A DNA stretch of 64,000 nt from CAZCVI01 sp964502145 (GTDB lineage: Bacteria > Acidobacteriota > Aminicenantia > UBA2199): the NCBI GenBank assembly GCA_964502145.1, contig CAZCVI010000007.1, forward strand, positions 123,526 to 187,525, read 5' to 3'. Below are positions 52,935 through 61,869 of this stretch, in pieces. The position numbers and the translations under genes were made by a program. Every line of letters begins with the position of its first letter. The stretch's first letter is position 1. Under the pieces are notes generated by a model. The model ran no database searches and was not told the origin of the DNA. It was given only the letters and a program-made list of their open reading frames with translations.

Positions 52935-53221
52935 AGTGGTTCTCCTTTAAATTTCGTGGTTTTAAAAAAATGCCTGGGCATTTCATTGATATTTATTTCA
53001 ACGCCTTTTTTACCGGCCTCAATTAGGCGGTTGGGAAAAAGGGTGTTTCCTACATTACCAGTACGCAGATAAGCCGGAACCATGGCTGGGGGTATAGTAA
53101 CCGCACCTCCAAAACCAAGGTGACACCGTCTTCTTAATAGATCACGACAGGGGGCGATCACCTCGTCCAGACATATTGGAAAGCAAGACAACTTTTCTAT
53201 TTTCTCAGTCTCTGTATACAT
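52931..53221 (-). pseudogene. Possible SIR2-family C-terminal remnant
   Basis: A 96-codon frame. APCRDLLRR-RCHLGFGGAVTIPPAM and FPNRLIEAGKKGVEININEMP are reminiscent of the SIR2 sequences around CGGLLRP-WFGEAIPPEAM and YPA-LxxxAKxxGAxVIEINxEPT. The NAD-binding N-terminal region and the catalytic His are absent. It may instead be an unrelated small gene; the ORF has no clear ribosome site. It overlaps the lipoprotein start by 4 bp. Confidence 0.35.
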
Positions 53222-53345
53222 AAGTATAGATTATAAGGAATTTGGAAGTGAAAATCAAGCGAAATCTAATTTTTCACTAAATCATATTGCCAGATTTTTT
53301 TTTGGGGGGTACTGGAAGACGGGAAAACAAGAAAACAATGAGACA

Positions 53346-54068
53346 TTAATCCCGTGCGTTGCGCAGGAGTTCTTTCATCCGCAGCACTGCTTTTTCCAGT
53401 CCCATGAAGGTGGCATTGGCGATGATGGAATGACCGATATTCAGTTCATCTATTCCGTCTAACCGTGCGATAGGGATGACATTTTGATAGGTCAAGCCGT
53501 GACCGGCGAGAACCCTGAAATTCACCTTGCGGGCATAAATGACTGCTTTTTCGATTTTATCCAATTCGAGGCGGGCATAGTGGGTATTCCAATTTTTAGC
53601 GTATTGGCCGGTATTGATTTCAATGGTTTTGATGCCCAATTTGTAGCAGGCTTTAATCTGTTCGATATCGGGGTCGACAAAAACAGATACTTCGATACCA
53701 GCGGCATGAAGGTTACTGGCGACTTCTTCAACTTTGTCATTGTACACGACAACATCCAAACCACCACTGGTGGTCACTTCCTCGGCGCTTTCAGGGACAA
53801 GGGTGCAGGTATCGGGTTTATTTTTTAATGCCAGTTTGACCATTTCCATGGAAATGGCCATCTCAAGGTTCAAGCGGCTTTTAATCACGGCCCGGAGCAA
53901 TTCTAAATCGCGGTCCTGAATATGACGCCGATCCTGCCGGATATGGATAGTAATACCATCGGCACCAGCCAATTCCGCGAGGGCCGCAGCATATACGGGA
54001 TCGGGTTCATTGGCCATGCGGGCTTGCCTCAAGGTTGCAATATGATCAATATTCACTCCCAATTTCAT
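53346..54068 (-). CDS. pdxJ: Pyridoxine 5'-phosphate synthase
   Basis: A 240-residue enzyme from the ATG at 54068 (AAGGAGAG upstream). It has MKLGVNIDHIATLRQAR, GADGITIHIRQDRRHIQDRDL, LNLEMAISMEM and AGHGLTYQNV, the PdxJ signature. It condenses 1-deoxyxylulose-5-phosphate with 3-amino-2-oxopropyl phosphate in vitamin B6 synthesis. It follows glmM on the same strand (52 bp). Confidence 0.97.
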   Translation of the reverse strand: MKLGVNIDHIATLRQARMANEPDPVYAAALAELAGADGITIHIRQDRRHIQDRDLELLRAVIKSRLNLEMAISMEMVKLALKNKPDTCTLVPESAEEVTTSGGLDVVVYNDKVEEVASNLHAAGIEVSVFVDPDIEQIKACYKLGIKTIEINTGQYAKNWNTHYARLELDKIEKAVIYARKVNFRVLAGHGLTYQNVIPIARLDGIDELNIGHSIIANATFMGLEKAVLRMKELLRNARD

Positions 54069-54120
54069 GTGTCTCTCCTTTATTTGCATCATTTCCTTTT
54101 GCTTTTATTTAACTTTTCTT

Positions 54121-55515
54121 TTATTTTCCTATGGCTGAACGAATGACCTGTTCAAACCGAGTCATATTTTCTTCGATGATGTGGGGATGTTGGGATTCCA
54201 TCATGAGCCGTATTATCGGCTCAGTGCCAGAATAACGGATCAACAGCCGCGAATGGTCACGGTACTTCTCATTAAAAGCAGTGCTCATCTGTTGGAGTTG
54301 TTCCCACTGCTGGAGGTCTTTCTTGTGGGTAATGGGGATATTTTTTATGACCTGGGGATACACTTTGAACTGTTCAATCACCTGGGAGGGATGGATATCC
54401 AGGGTAGCGAGTGCTTTGAGAAAGTAGAGCGCGGTGAGTAAACCATCGCCAGTGGGTTGAAAAGAGGGCAACACGATATGACCGGATTGTTCACCACCGA
54501 GTATAGCGCCCCGCAGTTTTAATTCACTGGAGACGTATTTATCGCCGACTTCGGTTCTCAAAAATAGAATACCCAGTTGTGCCAAGGCTTTTTCCAGTCC
54601 GAGATTTGCCATCACTGTGCCAACGACAAGCTTGGTATTATTAAAATCTTGACTGGTTTTTAAGAAATACGCGGCGAGGATATAAAGAATAAAATCACCA
54701 TCCAGAAGATGCCCGTGGCTATCGACAAACAACACCCTGTCGCCATCACCGTCAAAGGCAATACCGATATCAGCATTTAAAGCCTGCACGGTTTGGGCCA
54801 ATGAAGCGGTATGGGTAGAGCCGCAATGGAGATTAATATTGCGCCCATCTGGAGCGGCATGGGTGACGGTGAGGTGCGGAAATACTTCACGGAAAACACG
54901 GGGTGCAAGCTGAAATGTGGCACCATGGGCACAATCCAAGACGACTTTAAAACGGGCGCCAGGGATTCCCTGGGCGTGGGTGGCTAAAAACTGGTAGTAC
55001 AACTGGTTGGTTTTGGCGGGGTCGGTAATAATGGCTGGTTCAATAGCTTGGACCGGTATTTGTTCAGCTTCACACGGGTTAAAGAAGATATGCTCCAACT
55101 CTTGTTCCATGGTATTGGAAATCTTCTCACCCCTGGAATTGAATATTTTGATACCATTGTCAGTATAGGGATTATGGGAAGCAGTGATCATAATGCCATA
55201 ATCAAAATCGCCATTACGGGTGACGAAGGACAAACCGGGGGTGGGGATCACACTGCAACTGTAAATTTCGGTTTGAGCTGCTTGTTGAAGAATACCGGTG
55301 GTCAGGAGCCGCTCTATAGAAGAACCGGAGCTACGTGTATCACGACCAATTACAATGCGACACGGTTTAGGGGCGGCGTGGAGATACTGGCCGATGGTCG
55401 TACCAAGTTTTAAAATGGAAGGATCATCGAAAGGGAACTGACCCACAAGACCACGAATCCCATCGGTGCCAAATAATTTTTGCCCTTTATCCTTCATTTT
55501 TTTGTTGATTTTCAC
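54121..55515 (-). CDS. glmM: Phosphoglucosamine mutase
   Basis: A 464-residue alpha-phosphohexomutase. KLFGTDGIRG opens it, the catalytic phosphoserine is Ser113 in TASHNP, and the metal loop is DGDGDR (about 258). RYSGTEPIIR near the C-terminus binds the substrate phosphate. It converts glucosamine-6-phosphate to glucosamine-1-phosphate for peptidoglycan. The GTG at 55515 is preferred (AAGGGA about 10 bases upstream) and overlaps cdaR by 29 bp; an ATG at 55497 lacks a ribosome site. Linkage to cdaA-cdaR is conserved widely. Confidence 0.96.
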   Translation of the reverse strand: MKINKKMKDKGQKLFGTDGIRGLVGQFPFDDPSILKLGTTIGQYLHAAPKPCRIVIGRDTRSSGSSIERLLTTGILQQAAQTEIYSCSVIPTPGLSFVTRNGDFDYGIMITASHNPYTDNGIKIFNSRGEKISNTMEQELEHIFFNPCEAEQIPVQAIEPAIITDPAKTNQLYYQFLATHAQGIPGARFKVVLDCAHGATFQLAPRVFREVFPHLTVTHAAPDGRNINLHCGSTHTASLAQTVQALNADIGIAFDGDGDRVLFVDSHGHLLDGDFILYILAAYFLKTSQDFNNTKLVVGTVMANLGLEKALAQLGILFLRTEVGDKYVSSELKLRGAILGGEQSGHIVLPSFQPTGDGLLTALYFLKALATLDIHPSQVIEQFKVYPQVIKNIPITHKKDLQQWEQLQQMSTAFNEKYRDHSRLLIRYSGTEPIIRLMMESQHPHIIEENMTRFEQVIRSAIGK

Positions 55516-56194
55516 TGTTGGCTGTCCCTTCTTTTATTTTATTCCCGACTTGGAGATGGATTTCAATGGTATCGGCATCATCGAATTTTAAGATATCCTT
55601 GCTTTTTTTAAGGGGGAGGCGAATAACACAGCTTTCATTGATAGTGGTTAAATCTACCCAATCGACGACTTCTACAAAGGAAATTTCTTCGATTTGAGAC
55701 TTATACCCGAAGATGCGCACTTTTTCTGGTACGATCTGGCGATCCTGAAGAACGATGCCGGGTTTGAGTTCTCCTTTGTACCGGACCCGTACTGGCACTT
55801 CGCGGCTGACAAACTCCTTGACGATGATTTCAATCATGCGGGGATGAATGGATACGAGCTTCACGCCAGCGGGGTATTGAAGATAATCCTCGGTGAAATA
55901 GTTGAGTCTGGTCCCCTCAGTGACATCTTTTAAGTCGATCTTGATCTTAAAATCGGCATCGGCGAGTTTTCCCAGTTCTTTGGAGGTGCCGCGGATGGTT
56001 AAGCGGGCTTTTTCGGGGCGGACACTGCTGACATCAATATTTCCGGCCACATTGAAGTACTCGACATTCACATCGATAGTCCGTTCGGAATTGGAACGTT
56101 CTTTCCCGGAAATCATTGCCCATGCGAGCAACGCCAAGAAAAGCGCGGTGACTTTTAATCCGAAATTGTTAAAAACCAGTTTCTTTATATTCAT
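55487..56194 (-). CDS. cdaR: YbbR-domain regulator of diadenylate cyclase (CdaR-like)
   Basis: A 235-residue protein with one transmembrane helix (LKVTALFLALLAWAMISG) and YbbR-type beta domains (RTIDVNVEYFNV, VRVRYKGELKPGIVLQDRQIVPEKVRIFGYKSQIEEISFVE). YbbR proteins interact with CdaA and adjust c-di-AMP synthesis. The gene is separated from cdaA by a 273-bp gap holding a fold-back element (copy 6), unusual for a normally tight operon. Confidence 0.88.
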   Translation of the reverse strand: MNIKKLVFNNFGLKVTALFLALLAWAMISGKERSNSERTIDVNVEYFNVAGNIDVSSVRPEKARLTIRGTSKELGKLADADFKIKIDLKDVTEGTRLNYFTEDYLQYPAGVKLVSIHPRMIEIIVKEFVSREVPVRVRYKGELKPGIVLQDRQIVPEKVRIFGYKSQIEEISFVEVVDWVDLTTINESCVIRLPLKKSKDILKFDDADTIEIHLQVGNKIKEGTANSENQQKNEG

Positions 56195-56212
56195 TACGAC
56201 CTGTTATCCCTA

Positions 56213-56380
56213 CCTGAATCCACTGCCAAATTTCTGAAATCGTTGTGGACGATATGGACGATATGGACTTAGTGGACGATATGGACAAAAAAATGCTTTT
56301 GTTTTTGCTCCACATCGTCCACTAAGTCCACTCTGTCCATGTCGTCCATGTTTTTTCACGAATCTGGCGGTGAATCCAGG
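56213..56380. repeat. 9-mer fold-back element, copy 6, inside the cda operon
   Basis: Left end CCTGAATCCACTGCCAAAT, right end ATCTGGCGGTGAATCCAGG: imperfect terminal inverted repeats. The left array (56245-56286) reads TGGAC with GATA, GATA, TTAG, GATA. The inverted right array (56309-56349) reads TGGAC with GACA, AGAG, TTAG, GATG. The apex ACAAAAAAATGCTTTTG is shared with copies 1 and 4. It lies between cdaA and cdaR, in the same transcript. Confidence 0.88.
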
Positions 56381-56467
56381 CCTAATACATTATACAAAAC
56401 ATTATACAAAACATATATATCATATATATATGGTATGATATAAATCATCTATTTGATATCCTGAACC

Positions 56468-57226
56468 TTATACATTGTAATGCAGCAAGCGATTTTTGAG
56501 TCCTTCGCGGTCCAGACCACGGGTGAGTTCACCGTTCACGGCCAGAGAAATCTTCCCGGTTTCCTCGGATACGACAATGGCAATACAATCGGTTTGCTGG
56601 GTAATCCCGATAGCGGCGAGATGGCGGGTTCCGCCTGGGCTGAGTTCGAGCATGGGGGGCAATTGAAAAAAACAACGCGCCACTTCAATCCGGTCCTTGC
56701 TAATCACCACGGCCCCATCGTGCAGGGGTGAACTGGGCGTAAAGATGGTTAGCAAGAGGTCTTTATCGACGATAGCATCAATTTTTACGGGTTTGTTGAC
56801 ATAGTTTTTTACTTTGATTTCCCGTTCTATAGCTATAATGGCGCCCACCCTGGACAGGCTGAGCGCCACAACGGTATTGATGATCTCATCCTTGACCTCG
56901 GATTTCTCGGTTAACGAGTAACGGGTTTTTAATTTACTGCCAATCTCGGACAGAATCTCCCGCAACTCATCTTGAAACAACACGATGATAGCAAAAATAA
57001 GGTAGGTTAAAAAGTTGTTCAGGATAAAGGAAAAGGCATTCAATTTCAACAGGCTGGAAATTAAGGCCACTATACCGATAGACATTAAACCCACTGCCAT
57101 TTGGTAAGACTTGGTGCCCTTGATCAGCAGCAATAAATAGTAGAATAACAAGAAGAGAAAAAATATATCAATCACATCGGTAATGCTGAAAGAGGAAAAC
57201 GCATTAAAAATGTAATCGCTAATCAT
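56468..57226 (-). CDS. cdaA: Diadenylate cyclase CdaA
   Basis: A 252-residue membrane-anchored enzyme: three hydrophobic helices (about 17-85), then the DAC domain. LHDGAVVIS gives the DGA motif at 170-172. The usual RHR motif reads GTRHLAA (199-205), with Leu in place of the second Arg. Makes c-di-AMP from two ATP when active. The start overlaps ftsH by 4 bp. Order ftsH-cdaA-cdaR-glmM-pdxJ on the minus strand. Confidence 0.93.
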   Translation of the reverse strand: MISDYIFNAFSSFSITDVIDIFFLFLLFYYLLLLIKGTKSYQMAVGLMSIGIVALISSLLKLNAFSFILNNFLTYLIFAIIVLFQDELREILSEIGSKLKTRYSLTEKSEVKDEIINTVVALSLSRVGAIIAIEREIKVKNYVNKPVKIDAIVDKDLLLTIFTPSSPLHDGAVVISKDRIEVARCFFQLPPMLELSPGGTRHLAAIGITQQTDCIAIVVSEETGKISLAVNGELTRGLDREGLKNRLLHYNV

Positions 57227-59211
57227 TTATTCTCGCCACGATCGGATGGATGCTGTTTATTTTGGCCAGTGGTCCCAGTTTGGGCTTCACCTTCCAATTC
57301 GATTTCGTCATCATCTTCTTCTTCTTTTGCATTGGTAGGGGTAGTATTTTTATTGGCTTTTTCTTCATCATCAAGAGGCTTGAGTGGGATGTCAGCAATG
57401 ATATCGTGTATCTCATCGGCAGAGAGGGATTCCCTTTCGAGTAGATAATTGGCGATTCGTTCTAGTTTATCCTTGTTTTCCAAGATGGTTTGTTTGGTGC
57501 TCTGGTAGGCGGTGGTGATGAGATTAAATACGGCATCGTCGATTTTTCTGGCGGTTTCCTCGGAGTATTCGGTATGGTGCATCATGTCCCTGCCCAGAAA
57601 GATCATCTCTTCTTTTTGTCCGAGCCGAATCGGGCCCAAGGTGGACATACCCCATTCACAAACCATTTGTCTGGCAATGGCAGTAGCTTTATCAAAGTCG
57701 TTACCAGCACCGGAAGTGATAGTATTGAGGAAGATTTCCTCGGAAATACGACCGGCTAAAAGCACGCGAATCTTGGCTTCCAGATATATTTTGGAATAGG
57801 AGTACTTATCGTTCATAGGAAGTTGTTGGGTGACTCCCAGTGCCATACCGCGAGGAATGATGGATACTTTATGGATGGGGTCTGTATCATTATCGAGCAC
57901 AGCTATCAGGGCATGACCGGCCTCGTGGAAAGCGGTTATTCTTTTTTCTTCGTCGGAGATGATCATGCTACGTCTTTCAGCTCCCATCAATACTTTATCC
58001 TTGGCGAATTCAAAATCTTTCATATCAATTTTTTTCTTGCCTTTTCGGGACGCAAAGAGAGCGGCTTCATTGACCATATTAGCGATATCAGCACCGGTGA
58101 AGCCAGGTGTGGAACGGGCCAGTATTTTTAGGTCAACACTATTGGCCAGGGGGACTTTGACGGTATGCACTTTAAAAATTTCTTCTCTGCCTTTGACATC
58201 GGGAGCGGAGACGGTAATGCGGCGGTCAAATCGGCCAGCGCGCAGGAGGGCGGAATCAAGGATATCGGGGCGGTTGGTAGCGGCAATAATGATGATCCCG
58301 ACATTGGTATCAAAACCGTCCATTTCAACCAGGAGGGCATTGAGGGTTTGTTCTCGTTCATCATGACCACCCCCCATACCTGCACCACGTTGACGGCCAA
58401 CAGCGTCAATCTCGTCAATAAAGATCAGGCAGGGCGAGTGTTTTTTACCTTCTTCAAACAAGTCCCTGACCCGCGAGGCGCCAACACCGACAAAAAGTTC
58501 CACGAAATCGGAACCGGAAATAGAAAAGAAAGGCACTTTGGCTTCACCGGCAATCGCACGGGCCAGTAAGGTTTTACCTGTACCCGGTTGCCCGACCAGC
58601 AAAACACCTTTGGGAATACGTCCGCCCAAGCGTTGGAATTTCTTGGGCTCTTTTAAAAAGTCGATGATTTCTTGCAACTCTTCTTTGGCTTCATCAATGC
58701 CAGCGACATCTTTAAAGGTAACTTTCTCTTTCTCCCCGATGAACATGCGGGCTCGGCTTTTTCCAAAGGAGAACGCTTTCCCCCCCATTTGCTGGCGCAT
58801 GAAGAAAACCCAGAAGACAAGGATAATAAGAAAAGGGGCCCAGGAAAGAATCATGGCGAGCCATTCGTTTTTACGTAGCTCTTCTACCTCGATTTTCACA
58901 TTTTTTTCCCTTAAGATTTTGATGAAATCGGGGTAATCGGTGGGAATAGCGGTTTTATACTTAATGGCACCAACGCGATCCAGTTCTTTCAGTTCGCCAG
59001 TGACCTGGTTGGAACTGATACTGGCGGAATCCACTTGCTTGTTATCCACTTTTTCCATAAATTCAGAAAATTTTAATTTCTGCACCTGATTTTCGGTGAC
59101 ATTGGACATCATAAACCATAAAATAATGATAATAGTCGCAGAAGCGAGCCAGAATAAAAAACTTTTGGGTGCTTTTGAGTTAATATCTTTCATATTCGTC
59201 ATTTTATTCAT
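57223..59211 (-). CDS. ftsH: ATP-dependent zinc metalloprotease FtsH
   Basis: A 662-residue membrane AAA+ protease: two transmembrane helices (about 16-36, 118-138), Walker A GQPGTGKT (207-214), Walker B LIFIDEIDAVG (about 265), the second-region-of-homology ATNRPDILDSALLRAGRFDR and the zinc site HEAGH (about 430). It degrades membrane and regulatory proteins. The acidic C-terminal tail is long. AGAGGAAAATAAA precedes the ATG at 59211. Confidence 0.98.
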   Translation of the reverse strand: MNKMTNMKDINSKAPKSFLFWLASATIIIILWFMMSNVTENQVQKLKFSEFMEKVDNKQVDSASISSNQVTGELKELDRVGAIKYKTAIPTDYPDFIKILREKNVKIEVEELRKNEWLAMILSWAPFLIILVFWVFFMRQQMGGKAFSFGKSRARMFIGEKEKVTFKDVAGIDEAKEELQEIIDFLKEPKKFQRLGGRIPKGVLLVGQPGTGKTLLARAIAGEAKVPFFSISGSDFVELFVGVGASRVRDLFEEGKKHSPCLIFIDEIDAVGRQRGAGMGGGHDEREQTLNALLVEMDGFDTNVGIIIIAATNRPDILDSALLRAGRFDRRITVSAPDVKGREEIFKVHTVKVPLANSVDLKILARSTPGFTGADIANMVNEAALFASRKGKKKIDMKDFEFAKDKVLMGAERRSMIISDEEKRITAFHEAGHALIAVLDNDTDPIHKVSIIPRGMALGVTQQLPMNDKYSYSKIYLEAKIRVLLAGRISEEIFLNTITSGAGNDFDKATAIARQMVCEWGMSTLGPIRLGQKEEMIFLGRDMMHHTEYSEETARKIDDAVFNLITTAYQSTKQTILENKDKLERIANYLLERESLSADEIHDIIADIPLKPLDDEEKANKNTTPTNAKEEEDDDEIELEGEAQTGTTGQNKQHPSDRGENK

Positions 59212-59366
59212 TTTATTTTCCTCTTCTTATTCACGCTTAAATAAGATATAATAAATAAGATATATTATTATACCACAAATAGGCAAGTTAAAAAACCATG
59301 AATTGCAGTAAAAAAAAAACAGAAGCAGTTGACTTTTGATCAATGTTATGCTAAAAATTGAGGATT

Positions 59367-61805
59367 ATGGGCAAAGTAATAGGAATAGACTTAGGTACGA
59401 CAAATTCGGTGGCCTCGTTCTTTGAAGGCGGAAAAGCGGAAATTATTCTGACCCCGGAAGGTGATCGGTTACTGCCATCAATGGTGGCGTTCACTGCGGG
59501 TGGGGATAGGTTGGTAGGGAACCCTGCCAAGAGTCAATTAATCACCAACACCAATACGGTTTATTCGGTGAAGCGGCTGGTGGGCAAGCGTTTTTCGGAG
59601 GTTCGTCCCTATTTGCACCAGTTCAATTACGAAATCGTGGAAGGGGTGGATGATACGGTCAAAATACGGATCAATAATCTGTTGTTTTCACCGGAAGAGA
59701 TTTCCGCCATGATCATAGAGAAGCTGAAAGAAGCGGCGGAAACTCATCTGCATGATACGATTGAAGGGGTGATCATCACGGTTCCAGCTTATTTTAATGA
59801 CAGCCAGCGCCAAGCCACAAAAGATGCAGGAGAAATTGCGGGGCTGAATGTGCTGCGCATCATCAATGAACCCACAGCAGCATCTCTTTCATTTTCACTG
59901 GACTTATCGAAAAAATCCAATGTGGTGGTATATGATTTTGGTGGTGGCACTATTGATATTTCGATATTGGATATTCAGGATGAAGTAATCAAGGTACTGG
60001 CCACAGCAGGTGATATTAACCTGGGGGGCAATGATTTCGACATCATGCTGACCAATAAGATATTGAATGAAATCCACAAAGACTACAACATTGACCTCAA
60101 GAAAGATAAACTGGCGATGCAACGTATCCGTGATGCGGCTGAAAATGCCAAAAAAGAACTTTCCGGGGTGGAAGAATTTGAAATCAATCTGCCTTTTATC
60201 GGGGATTCGGATGATGGGGCCATTCATTATATGAAATACATCACCCGGACTGAGTTTGAAGCACTGATTAAAAAAGATATTGCCCATACGCTTGATATTT
60301 GCACGCGGGCGCTACAAAACGCGGACTTGACGATTGAGCGTATTGATGAAGTCATCTTGGTAGGCGGGTCCACACGGATTCCCTATATCCAGCAGAAGGT
60401 TAGAGAATTTTTTAAGAAGGAACCGAACAAAAAGGTGAACCCGGATGAAATCGTGGCCATGGGAGCGGCGATGCAGGGCGCTATTGTGAAGGGTGAATCC
60501 AAAGATATACTGCTCTTGGATGTGACGCCGCTGTCATTGGGGGTTAAAACCTTTGGGGGAACCTTTACGCGTATCATTGATGCCAATACAACGATTCCTA
60601 CCAACCGTAGCCTGGTATTTTCCACGGCGGAAGATAATCAAGACGAGGTGGAAATCAAGATGTACCAGGGAGAGCGGGAAATTGCAGAACAGAACAAACT
60701 GCTGGGTAAATTCACGCTCACAGGTATCAAAAAAGCGCCCAAGGGCGTACCCCGGATTGAAGTCTCTTTTAGCATCAATATTAATGGTATTTTAAAGGTG
60801 ACGGCGCTTGACCTATCCACCCGCAGTAAAAAAGAGGTATTGGTCTCGCAATCGGGGTTGCTCAGCGAGAAAGAGATTTCGGAAATCAAACGGAACGCAG
60901 AGAAATATAAAGCTGCGGATTTAAGAAAAAAAGAACTGGTTAAAACTAAAAATAAGGTTATCAATCATATTTATGTTCTTAAAAAGTTATTGGGCAACTC
61001 CCAGGTAGATTCCCAACTGGTGGTTGCAGGTGAACAACTGCTCAAAAAAGCCAACCTGAGTTTAGAGAATGAGCGCTACGAAACATTGGAAGAAATAAGA
61101 CTCCAACTGGAAGACCTGGAAAGTCGCTTGAGTCAATATAATTCCCCCGAAGCTGAACCCATAGATTATTCTATTACGCAGACGCACCAGGAAGAGGACG
61201 CATTTATTCCGCCAGAACTGCAAGATGATTTCGCCAAGCCCAAGAAACAACAAAAAGTTCGTGCTACGACGCCGGACCGACCGGATGATTTTGTTAGATC
61301 ACCGGACCGGAATGAAAATCACTATATGCCGCCGGAGTTTAGGGACAACGTTCCTACTCCAACAAAAATCCCCGTGGTTGGCCCGGAAGAGGAAGAGGAG
61401 TTAATTACCCAGGAAGCATTGCGTATCAAAAGGGAGATTCTGCAATATGCCTACTCTATCGAACAATATATCAGCCACGTTAAACTGGAAACCGCTATCT
61501 CTACGGAAGCACACAGTTTACTGGCGAGAGCTCATGTTGAAGTGGAAAGAGAAAAACCGCAAGCTCTGGGAAAAGTGCATAAAGATCTGGCGAAAATGAC
61601 GGCACGCCTGGATGATATGGTAGGTCGTTCACTGGGAATCTCACCACACCCACAACAAAGTAAAAAAAGCAATCTGGATATCCACGATATTGATACGGAA
61701 TTTGAAAATAGTAAAAATAAAGATAAAAATACAGATAAAAATAAAGATAATACTAAAGATAAGGCCAAAGATGATACGAAGCCGTTTAAAATCTTGACCA
61801 GATGA
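59367..61805 (+). CDS. Hsp70/DnaK-family chaperone with atypical C-terminal extension
   Basis: 812 residues from the ATG at 59367 (the in-frame TTG at 59358 is less likely). The ATPase domain has IGIDLGTTNSVASFF, VYDFGGGTIDISIL and LVGGSTRIP, and the substrate domain starts at DVTPLSLGVKTFGG. The usual SBD-alpha lid is replaced or extended: after about residue 590 come Pro/Asp-rich stretches with repeated FIPPELQDDF/YMPPEFRDN segments, a helical region (EALRIKREILQYAYSIEQYISHV) and a Lys/Asp-rich tail of NKDKNTDK-type repeats. DnaK proteins are normally about 640 aa. grpE and dnaJ are not beside it. Confidence 0.88.
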   Translation: MGKVIGIDLGTTNSVASFFEGGKAEIILTPEGDRLLPSMVAFTAGGDRLVGNPAKSQLITNTNTVYSVKRLVGKRFSEVRPYLHQFNYEIVEGVDDTVKIRINNLLFSPEEISAMIIEKLKEAAETHLHDTIEGVIITVPAYFNDSQRQATKDAGEIAGLNVLRIINEPTAASLSFSLDLSKKSNVVVYDFGGGTIDISILDIQDEVIKVLATAGDINLGGNDFDIMLTNKILNEIHKDYNIDLKKDKLAMQRIRDAAENAKKELSGVEEFEINLPFIGDSDDGAIHYMKYITRTEFEALIKKDIAHTLDICTRALQNADLTIERIDEVILVGGSTRIPYIQQKVREFFKKEPNKKVNPDEIVAMGAAMQGAIVKGESKDILLLDVTPLSLGVKTFGGTFTRIIDANTTIPTNRSLVFSTAEDNQDEVEIKMYQGEREIAEQNKLLGKFTLTGIKKAPKGVPRIEVSFSININGILKVTALDLSTRSKKEVLVSQSGLLSEKEISEIKRNAEKYKAADLRKKELVKTKNKVINHIYVLKKLLGNSQVDSQLVVAGEQLLKKANLSLENERYETLEEIRLQLEDLESRLSQYNSPEAEPIDYSITQTHQEEDAFIPPELQDDFAKPKKQQKVRATTPDRPDDFVRSPDRNENHYMPPEFRDNVPTPTKIPVVGPEEEEELITQEALRIKREILQYAYSIEQYISHVKLETAISTEAHSLLARAHVEVEREKPQALGKVHKDLAKMTARLDDMVGRSLGISPHPQQSKKSNLDIHDIDTEFENSKNKDKNTDKNKDNTKDKAKDDTKPFKILTR

Positions 61806-61869
61806 GATGCAGTGACATGCATCAATAGGGTTGATTAACGGTACACTTTGGAATTATCAGAGAGGATCG

